Positions 58,014-64,000 of a stretch of DNA of 64,000 nucleotides are shown here, piece by piece. Origin of the DNA: Rhizobium sp. 007 (lineage in GTDB: Bacteria > Pseudomonadota > Alphaproteobacteria > Rhizobiales > Rhizobiaceae); the NCBI RefSeq assembly GCF_015353075.1, contig NZ_CP064188.1, forward strand, positions 1,674,001 through 1,738,000, written 5' to 3'. How positions within the stretch are numbered: the first letter of the stretch is position 1; every line of letters begins with the position of its first letter. Position numbers and translations under genes: made by a program. Under the pieces are notes generated by a model that searched no databases, had not been told where the DNA came from, and saw only the letters and a list, made by a program, of their open reading frames with translations.

Positions 58014-58229
58014 TCAGCTGGCGAAGATCGCTCGGCTGGGAGAGATCCCGCCCTGGACAAGGACGGCGGTCATGGCAGTAAAGAAGGCAATTTGTACGAC
58101 CAGCCGGAGGTTCGCGCGCCGAGCCGAAAGCAGATGCCATACGACTATTCCAGCCAATCCGAGAAAGATCATCCAGGCCAGGGGAGCGCTCGCGATTTCA
58201 CTCAGATAATCCTGCAGCATGATGGTCAT
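58014..58229 (-). pseudogene. N-terminal fragment resembling a small mechanosensitive channel protein
   Basis: The 71-residue reading has a hydrophobic helix (APLAWMIFLGLAGIVVWHLL) and then RRANLRLVVQIAFFTAMTAV, a pattern I associate with the N terminus of rhizobial cyclic-nucleotide-regulated mechanosensitive channel proteins. It stops soon after GGISP, where the real protein would continue for several hundred residues with an MscS domain. The missing part is not found downstream. A genuine small membrane protein is the alternative; the match is from memory, not a search. Confidence 0.45.
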
Positions 58230-58404
58230 CTCTTGGCGTAAATGGCAGATCGGTTTGCGCCTGACATTCGAAGACTTCAGTGTCGACGGGGTTTGGAAGG
58301 CCTGATCTGGTGTGAAGGAACCGCCTCGATCCGGGATACTTTTGAATATGATGGCAGCGAACGCCGGCAATGATTGCAGACCAGCATCTTCGAACCGCCA
58401 CTGG

Positions 58405-58842
58405 TTATTGGTAGCCGATACCCGCGATGTAGTTCGCGAGCATGTGTTCTTGCAGCTGCTCTTGCTCGAAGAGGACTTTCATCACGTCGCGAATATCAAG
58501 CACGCCGAGAGGCTTCGAACCCGCACCAAGCACCGGCATGTTCTGAAGCCGACGCGCCACCATGATCTCCCAGGCTGCATGGAGCTCGTCATTGGGATCG
58601 CACGAAATGATATTCCGGCTCATGAGCGTCTCGACTGAAACCTCCGCAGGTTCTCGGTACGTGAGATGGCGAACGAGGTCGGATTTGCTCAGCACGCCCG
58701 TCGCCTTTCCATTTTCCCCGCTCACGACGGCCAAGCCAATCCCGGGGCTGGAAAGCGAGAGTGCCGCAGCTTGCAAAGTGGCGTTGACATCGATCACCTT
58801 CAAACGAGCCACTGTCATAGGATATAATCGTTCGATGCGCAT
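58405..58842 (-). CDS. CBS-domain pair protein
   Basis: The 145-residue protein consists of two CBS motifs, about residues 8-65 (TGVLSKSDLVRHL) and 75-130 (PLGVLDIRDVMKVL). CBS pairs bind adenosyl ligands such as AMP, ATP or SAM and regulate partners. ATG at 58842 has CAGGAGGG upstream; the longer frame to 58896 lacks one. There is no fused catalytic domain, so it acts alone or on an unknown partner. Nearby genes suggest a general stress context but no direct link. Confidence 0.9.
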   Translation of the reverse strand: MRIERLYPMTVARLKVIDVNATLQAAALSLSSPGIGLAVVSGENGKATGVLSKSDLVRHLTYREPAEVSVETLMSRNIISCDPNDELHAAWEIMVARRLQNMPVLGAGSKPLGVLDIRDVMKVLFEQEQLQEHMLANYIAGIGYQ

Positions 58843-59051
58843 TGCGCCCTCCTGAGAGCTTCCGCGGGTCATAGCCTGCCACGCCAAGTGTTTCATTCGA
58901 GACCGGACAGGCGCCGCTGCGGCATAATCGGCAAATGTCAGCTGAGCGCTGCCTTCTCCAAACCGAACTTCGCATCGTCATCTTTGTCTCCGTATAATCG
59001 TCACTACACCGACCCAATGGATCGGCGAACCGCGAGGGTTCTTGTCTGGGA

Positions 59052-59807
59052 CTATCTTTGCTGCGTGGAATGGCGGAGCCAGTCTTCGAACCGGATTGCC
59101 CCGAGGCGTGCGCCATCGCCGGGAACGAGCGTCCGGTCGCCGATCTCCACCTCGAAGTAGCGGGCGTGCGGATCGACCACGATGTCGCGCGCGTCTTTGG
59201 TCGCTTTCAGAAAGCGCGTGACGAAGTCGCTGAGAGGCGCTCGCTCCGGACCGGCGATTTCGATCATGCCGTTCTGGGGCTCTGCCAGGGCCGCATCAGC
59301 CATGGCATCGGCGACATTGTCAGCTGCGATCGGCTGCAAGGCGCCTGGAGACAGTCGAACAGTCGACCCCGTGGTGCCGGATTGGGCGATGGCGCCAATG
59401 AATTCGAAGAACTGGGTGGCGTGAACGATCGTATAGGGAATTCCCGAACTCCTGATCAGGTTTTCCTGAAGCATCTTGCCGCGGAAGTAGCCCATTGCCT
59501 GAAGGCGGTCGGTGCCAACGACCGATAACGCGACGTGATGTCGAACGCCGGCAGGCTTTTCGGCTGCAAGGAGGTTTCGGCCGGATGTCTCGAAAAACTC
59601 AATAGCGGCCTTTTCTTCGAACGATGGCGCGTTCGCCAGGTCGACCACCACCTGCGCACCAGCCAGAGCATCGGTCAGGCCCTCCCCGGTTATGGTGTTG
59701 ACCCCCGAATTCGGGGATGCTGCCAGGACTTCGTGTCCCTTCTTGCGCAATCTTTCCACAGTCTTTGAACCGATCAGTCCGGTTCCACCGACAACAACGA
59801 TTTTCAT
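59052..59807 (-). CDS. NmrA-like NAD(P)-binding protein (atypical SDR)
   Basis: This 251-residue Rossmann-fold protein opens MKIVVVGGTGLIGSKTVERL, the nucleotide-binding GxxGxxG site. It has no canonical SDR catalytic YxxxK that I can place. The LSVVGTDRLQAMGYFRGKMLQE segment is typical of NmrA/YbjT-type proteins, which may sense redox or act as reductases. ATG at 59807 is favoured (GAGGAG eight bases upstream). It follows the alpha/beta hydrolase gene with a 71-base gap on the same strand. Confidence 0.88.
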   Translation of the reverse strand: MKIVVVGGTGLIGSKTVERLRKKGHEVLAASPNSGVNTITGEGLTDALAGAQVVVDLANAPSFEEKAAIEFFETSGRNLLAAEKPAGVRHHVALSVVGTDRLQAMGYFRGKMLQENLIRSSGIPYTIVHATQFFEFIGAIAQSGTTGSTVRLSPGALQPIAADNVADAMADAALAEPQNGMIEIAGPERAPLSDFVTRFLKATKDARDIVVDPHARYFEVEIGDRTLVPGDGARLGAIRFEDWLRHSTQQR

Positions 59808-59878
59808 GCCCATTCTCCTCGTTTGCATTATTGAAGTTGCGTCGCTGGATCGAAAGAAGTCCTTGCGCCGCCAGGCAC

Positions 59879-60664
59879 TTACTCAGCCGCTGCGGCCTCT
59901 TCGATGAGCGAGGCGACCTCGGTGGGATGTGAAACCATGACAGCGTGGGAGGCCCCCTCGATGACCACAGTCTTCACCGCGTGCGCGCGCGCCGCCATTA
60001 AGTTCATGACAGCAGGCGGGATGTTGCGGTCCTGCGAGCCGTAGACCATGTAGGAAGGAAGTTTCTTCCATGAGGCGGCACCCGAGGGTTCGGCCAGGGC
60101 GGCCTGCCTAATGGGCCGCTGGGTTGCGGCCATCAGCTTTGCCTGATCTTCGGACACGTCAGCGGCGAACTGAGCACGGAACTTGTCCTGTTGGATGTAA
60201 AGATCCTGGCCTTCATCCGGCAGGGCGATCGCCGAAATCGCGCTCGCCAACGTGCTGCCCGGAAACTTTCCCGAGAGTGTAAGACTGGATTCGCCAGTAT
60301 CCGGCGCAAAAGCGGCTACATAGACCAAGGCCTTCACATTGGCGTTGCCGTTGGCAGCCTCCGTGATGACCGGCCCGCCATAGGAATGGCCCACCAGCAC
60401 GATTGGGCCTGAGATCGAGCGGATGAGGGACGAAACGGCCGCTGCATCTCCGGAGACGCTGCGAAGCGGATTGGCCGCGGCGATGGCCGTATAGCCATCC
60501 CTTCTCAATTCGCCAATGACGTCGCTCCAGCTCGAAGATTCCGCGAAAGCGCCATGCACGAGCACGATGGTCGGCTTGTCCTGCGGATGTGTGGGCTGTC
60601 CCAGCGCGCTTCCCGACACGGTCGCCGCTGTGGCAAGCGCCAGAACTCTGATGATGTCTCGCAC
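59879..60664 (-). CDS. secreted alpha/beta hydrolase
   Basis: This 261-residue protein has a Sec signal (RVLALATAATVSGSALGQP) and the alpha/beta-hydrolase core: VLVHGAFAESSSW for the oxyanion region, nucleophile Ser in LVGHSYGG, and a His in EGASHAVMVSHP near the C terminus. It resembles periplasmic carboxylesterase-like proteins of the salicylate-esterase/haloperoxidase group; the substrate is unknown. GTG at 60664 has GCAGGAGG upstream. It probably forms an operon with the NmrA-like gene. Confidence 0.9.
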   Translation of the reverse strand: MRDIIRVLALATAATVSGSALGQPTHPQDKPTIVLVHGAFAESSSWSDVIGELRRDGYTAIAAANPLRSVSGDAAAVSSLIRSISGPIVLVGHSYGGPVITEAANGNANVKALVYVAAFAPDTGESSLTLSGKFPGSTLASAISAIALPDEGQDLYIQQDKFRAQFAADVSEDQAKLMAATQRPIRQAALAEPSGAASWKKLPSYMVYGSQDRNIPPAVMNLMAARAHAVKTVVIEGASHAVMVSHPTEVASLIEEAAAAE

Positions 60665-61376
60665 CTGTTTTTTTCCTCCTGCGGTCGTCGTGACCAGTCT
60701 GAGGAGAATGCGCCAGCCGGGCGGGCCAGCCTATCGAACGCAAGCATCGGCCATATGATGCCAGAGTGTAGGTCGCATATATCGGGTGATTGGCAATCCC
60801 GGTCGAAACGAACCTGAGCCGGCCATCCTTGGAATTGGCTGGATTTGCTCCAGGTCGACCGTCGACCGCCTTGGGTATCAGTAAATGTGGTGGACGACAG
60901 CGCGTGCAAATCTCCATCGCCGACACGTCGGTTTCGAGCGGCTTTTACGGGGTTCGTCAAAGGTCCGTAGATCATGGAGAAGAAGTGCGCAGTTCTGGAA
61001 CCAGGTCTCTGCCGCCTTGAAGGGCTGGCGACCTACCTCCGACGCTCTGATCGTCGATAGCACAACACTATCCGGCATGATGAAGGCAAAGCCTATGAAG
61101 TTGTCGCAGACGAGCGTTCGCGTCATTTCGCCGACGCACGATTGCGCCATCGACGACGTCACGGGTCTCAACATAATCGCGTAGACGCCTGCCACCGATC
61201 GAAAGTAGGCCATGGCAGGCCAAGAACCTGGAGTAGCTCGGGAAGGACCTCACGCATGGGCGCGACGTCCTTCAACCACCGCAACGACAGGCGGCTCGAA
61301 CAAAGGGACAGCCTTGCAACTGGGCTTCTCAGAGCGCCTTCTAAAAGTGCCGCTTAATCCCTCCACATACCCATGA
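60665..61376. other. 712-base region without a recognisable gene
   Basis: Short open frames exist on both strands (for example 60878-61213 minus) but lack motifs, good starts or ribosome sites. The region separates the hydrolase operon (promoter at its left end) from the FixJ-like gene's stop at the right. It could hold a degraded gene or an unrecognised RNA. Confidence 0.4.
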
Positions 61377-62027
61377 CTAGGGTTGGTACTTTTCGCGAAG
61401 GTCGGCGGGCAGCGTATCCCAGGCGCGGATAAGCTCACCGACAGAAATGGTCCGCATCTTACGCATCACGTTGCTGCGATGGAGCTTCACGGTGATCTCG
61501 CTGATTCCGAGTTCGAAGGCGATCTGCTTATTGAGGCGGCCGTGGGCGACTTCGCGCAGGACCTGCCGCTCGCGCGGCGTCAAGGTCGCAAACCGCCCGG
61601 CATGCTGCTTGATCGTCTGCGCTTGTGCCCGCTGCGCGACATCGCGTTCGATCCCGGCTATCACCGCGTCGAGCAGGGTCTGGTCTCGAACCGGCTTTGT
61701 CAGGAAATCGACGGCTCCGGCCTTCATCGCCTGCACCGTCATCGGAATGTCGCCATGGCCGGTCAGGAAGATGATTGGCTTTGGACTGCCCCTTGCAGCG
61801 AGTTGATACTGAAGGTCCAGGCCGCTCGATCCTGGCATGCGAACGTCAAGTACCAGGCAGCCAGGCCGCTCGGGAAGCTCCGCTTCCAGCAGTTCGCCCG
61901 ACGAGGCGAAACAACTGACTTCGAGACCGACGGACAACATGAGCTCCTGAAGCGAGCTCCGCACCTCCTCGTCGTCGTCAACGACGAGGACCAACGGGCA
62001 ATCGGTATCTGCGGCGAGCGTTGTCAT
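61377..62027 (-). CDS. FixJ-family response regulator
   Basis: This 216-residue protein has a receiver domain (DDD at 17-19, Asp61 in LDVRMPG, Thr89, Lys111) and a LuxR-type DNA-binding domain (about residues 148-205; LTPRERQVLREVAHGRLNKQI). It closely follows the FixJ/NodW layout. No histidine kinase is adjacent, so it is an orphan; the large kinase at 57587 lies about 4 kb away and could be a partner (inference). ATG at 62027 has GGAGGT upstream. Confidence 0.92.
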   Translation of the reverse strand: MTTLAADTDCPLVLVVDDDEEVRSSLQELMLSVGLEVSCFASSGELLEAELPERPGCLVLDVRMPGSSGLDLQYQLAARGSPKPIIFLTGHGDIPMTVQAMKAGAVDFLTKPVRDQTLLDAVIAGIERDVAQRAQAQTIKQHAGRFATLTPRERQVLREVAHGRLNKQIAFELGISEITVKLHRSNVMRKMRTISVGELIRAWDTLPADLREKYQP

Positions 62028-62265
62028 GGGGCTACCTCCGGACTCGGCAAGCTCTGAAAACGAAAGGCCTTGCCGTCGGCGCACCAATGTTCCGGCTGTG
62101 ATTGCGTCCAATCCTGGCCTGCAAACCGGGAAATCCCAGGCGGGCGACTAAAGTCTCGCTTCATTGCCACATCTCCTTCTGCTCGCCGGACGTCACGCAT
62201 TTCAGCCATCGCCTGAGGGTGGACCAGATTTGGTCTCCCGAGCTCCGTCGGCACTTGGGCAGCCC

Positions 62266-62802
62266 TCAGGAAGACAGATCACGCGCCGCGGGCTTGCGGC
62301 TACGAGACTTAGTCCGTTCGTCAAGCCAATCACGAACCTCATTCGAAAAATCACGCGGCGCCTTACGGCCCACGACGCGTCCCACATCCGCCAGCGACTG
62401 ACTGGCCAGAGAATCCCTCATTGCCTTCTCCGCACCGAGCATCACCGCATGGATCGCGCAGACTCCTGCCGTCGCCCACTTCGGCGGCTGATTACCGAAT
62501 ACAGCGCAGCGTCCGCGAATCTCCTGGCAATCGAAGAGTGGTTTTTGGCCCTCGATCGCATCGACGACATCCAAAATGCTGATACTCTCGGGCGCTTTGG
62601 CAAGTAGATATCCGCCCCGCACCCCTTCCGAGGCCCGCACGATTCCGGCCTTCTCGAGCTTCGGGAATATCTTGGCCACGAAGCTTGGAGAAATCCCCTG
62701 GAAGTCAGCCAGGTCACGGCTGCTCACCGGCGCCTCGGGCGAACCAACGAGCCAGAGCAGGCAGTGCAATCCATATTCCACGCTCACCGTCAAATGCGCC
62801 AT
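62266..62802 (-). CDS. Rrf2-family transcriptional regulator
   Basis: This 178-residue protein has the Rrf2 winged helix (SVEYGLHCLLWL, SSRDLADFQGISPSFVAKIF, RGGYLLAK). Three cysteines follow (DCQEIRGRCAVFG and GVCAIH), a layout compatible with an iron-sulfur cluster as in IscR/NsrR-type sensors although the spacing is unlike those. The C-terminal tail of about 30 residues is basic and variable. The open frame extends upstream to 63594, but that part is antisense to the LysR gene and is not coding. ATG at 62802 lies just after two palindromes, suggesting autoregulation. Confidence 0.88.
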   Translation of the reverse strand: MAHLTVSVEYGLHCLLWLVGSPEAPVSSRDLADFQGISPSFVAKIFPKLEKAGIVRASEGVRGGYLLAKAPESISILDVVDAIEGQKPLFDCQEIRGRCAVFGNQPPKWATAGVCAIHAVMLGAEKAMRDSLASQSLADVGRVVGRKAPRDFSNEVRDWLDERTKSRSRKPAARDLSS

Positions 62803-62807
62803 TACAC

Positions 62808-62850
62808 GGACTGTATCAGTCCGAGTTATAGCAAGCAAGGCATAACTCGG
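62808..62850. promoter_or_regulatory. two palindromes upstream of the Rrf2 gene
   Basis: GGACTG-TAT-CAGTCC (62808-62822) lies directly before the start of the Rrf2 gene. Overlapping its end is CCGAGTTAT-N12-ATAACTCGG (62821-62850), a perfect 9-base inverted repeat. Either could be the operator of the Rrf2 regulator; the first could also fold in the mRNA leader. Confidence 0.5.
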
Positions 62851-63033
62851 ATAATGTTCATCCACGTTATGGAAGCCTATACATCGCACAGCGCACTGCC
62901 GTGATGACAGCACATTGCTCATCATGATACCGTCCTGAAATCTGGCAAATGCAATATCGGTAGGGTAGCGGGGCCGACCGGGCAGCACAATGCTCGTTTC
63001 AGGCAGCAGGCTGTTGCATCGGGGGGAACACTT

Positions 63034-63969
63034 GTGACCGACCTGGATGACCTTAGAAGCTTCATCGAAGTGGTCGAAAGCGGCGGCTTCAACCGCGCCG
63101 CCAGGCGGCTCGGGGTGTCGAAGTCGATCGTGAGCCGGCGCATCGCACGTATGGAAGCTGACCTCGGCACCCGCCTCATCACCCGCACCACCCGTGGCAT
63201 CTGCGCGACAGAGGCCGGCCTCGAATTCAAGCAGCGCAGCGAGCGGATCATATCGGAATTCGATGAGGCGCGCGAAGCAGTTGCAATGCACGCCGGTGAG
63301 GTGGTTGGCCGGCTGCGGCTCTCGGCGCCGCTGAATTTCGGACAGCGCTACCTCGTCCCCGTATTGACCGAGCTCGCCGGTCGCCATCCGCGGCTCGAAC
63401 TCGAGGTCTCCTTCAGCGACCGTGGCGTCGACCTTATCGGCGAGCGCTACGATGTCGCAGTCCGTCTCTTCGAGTTGCGCGACTCCAGCCTGATCGCACG
63501 CCGCATCGCCTCTGTCAGGCCCTTCATTGTCGCCAGTCCCGATTATCTTGCGCGCTACGGCCGTCCCGAAAAGCCCGAGGATCTGCACACTCACGAGTGC
63601 CTCATCTACTCGGGCCGTTCGGCGCTTGACTGGAAATTCCGCGCAGGCAAACGCATGATTTCGGTTCGTCCGAAAGGGCGTCTTTTCACCGACAATGGCG
63701 AAGCGATATTGAACTGGACGATCGCTGGACTCGGTATCGCCGAGCTCCCCTCTTTCATGGTCTCTGACGCAGTCAAGAGCGGAGCGCTCGTCCCGCTGCT
63801 GCTCGACTACCCGATGGATGCCGGCGCTATCTACGTGGTACGCCCACCAGGACCATACGTGCCGGCCAAGGTGCGCGTGCTGATCGACATCATGGTCGAG
63901 CGCTTCCGTGGCGAGCCCGTGTGGGATCGCAGCCTAATGAAGGAGCGCGGGCGAGAGGTCGCAGCCTGA
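63034..63969 (+). CDS. LysR-type transcriptional regulator
   Basis: The 311-residue protein has an N-terminal winged helix (FIEVVESGGFNRAARRLGVS, then KSIVSRRIARME) and a LysR substrate-binding domain of the PBP2_CrgA-like type (RLRLSAPLNFG, AGLGIAELPSF). It starts with GTG, with GGGGGGAAC six bases upstream. It is divergent from the Rrf2 gene, with 231 bases between. Its target is not evident in the window; a divergent partner may be absent because the window ends soon after it. Confidence 0.92.
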   Translation: MTDLDDLRSFIEVVESGGFNRAARRLGVSKSIVSRRIARMEADLGTRLITRTTRGICATEAGLEFKQRSERIISEFDEAREAVAMHAGEVVGRLRLSAPLNFGQRYLVPVLTELAGRHPRLELEVSFSDRGVDLIGERYDVAVRLFELRDSSLIARRIASVRPFIVASPDYLARYGRPEKPEDLHTHECLIYSGRSALDWKFRAGKRMISVRPKGRLFTDNGEAILNWTIAGLGIAELPSFMVSDAVKSGALVPLLLDYPMDAGAIYVVRPPGPYVPAKVRVLIDIMVERFRGEPVWDRSLMKERGREVAA

Positions 63970-64000
63970 TGATCGCAGTGCCGCGATCGGCGTTTTCAGA

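Noticed and set aside
60878..61213. 111-residue minus-strand open frame in the gene-free stretch
   Set aside because: No ribosome site, domain or hydrophobic pattern supports it, and the overlapping plus-strand frame is equally long.
62803..63594. Long N-terminal extension making the Rrf2 protein 442 residues
   Set aside because: The extension is the antisense of the LysR gene and of the divergent promoter; Rrf2 proteins start at the ATG at 62802.

Overview
The window looks like part of a Rhizobium-type alphaproteobacterial genome (Rhizobiaceae). The evidence is high GC, dense ABC-uptake operons, an alpha-galactoside locus laid out like agaL1-agpABCD-agaL2 of Sinorhizobium, a TreS-maltokinase/GlgE/GlgB cluster with the long rhizobial form of GlgE, FixJ-type and single-domain response regulators, and many LysR/ROK/AraC/MocR regulators. 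No ribosomal, tRNA or other core genes were seen, so it may be an accessory region or a chromid or plasmid segment (inference).

Layout. 1-1236: end of an aromatic-acid (probably homogentisate/tyrosine) pathway, a fumarylacetoacetase-family hydrolase plus maleylacetoacetate isomerase. 1246-2193: lytic transglycosylase. 2261-9644: aminotransferase and LysR regulator facing an agmatinase-type ureohydrolase and a polyamine-type ABC importer; the agmatinase has a structured leader with a possible Arg-rich leader peptide. 9641-10009: frameshifted C-terminal remnant of an IS200/IS605 TnpB and hairpins. 10042-20146: alpha-galactoside utilisation, with two GH4 glycosidases around a peptide-family ABC importer and a divergent AraC regulator. 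20409-29068: sugar ABC importer, GH38 alpha-mannosidase and two convergent ROK proteins.

29255-31635: a 67-residue LuxR-type DNA-binding protein and a PAS-GGDEF-EAL gene whose EAL domain carries an internal deletion and frameshift. 31791-40572: glgE-treS/mak-glgB, which can convert trehalose to maltose, maltose 1-phosphate and branched alpha-glucan. 40917-48197: MocR regulator and FAD amino-acid dehydrogenase divergent from a second polyamine/opine-type ABC importer. 48655-53196: CPA1 antiporter, a TetR / small ORF / amine oxidase operon, and a NIPSNAP protein divergent from tetR across two tandem palindromes.

53244-57587: a large MASE1-five-PAS hybrid-sensing histidine kinase with a single-domain response regulator downstream. 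57588-63969: an MscS-type N-terminal fragment, a CBS-pair protein, an NmrA-like NAD(P)-binding protein, a secreted alpha/beta hydrolase, a FixJ-like regulator, an Rrf2 regulator with two palindromes at its promoter, and a LysR regulator.

I found no CRISPR array, phage or defence system and no clearly undescribed large system. The most interesting items are regulatory or degenerate: the agmatinase leader, the three-arm RNA switch candidate in the agp operon, tandem operators at tetR and rrf2, an overlooked coupled small ORF, the GlgE tandem barrel, and the TnpB and EAL remnants. All calls rest on reading the sequence without database searches.
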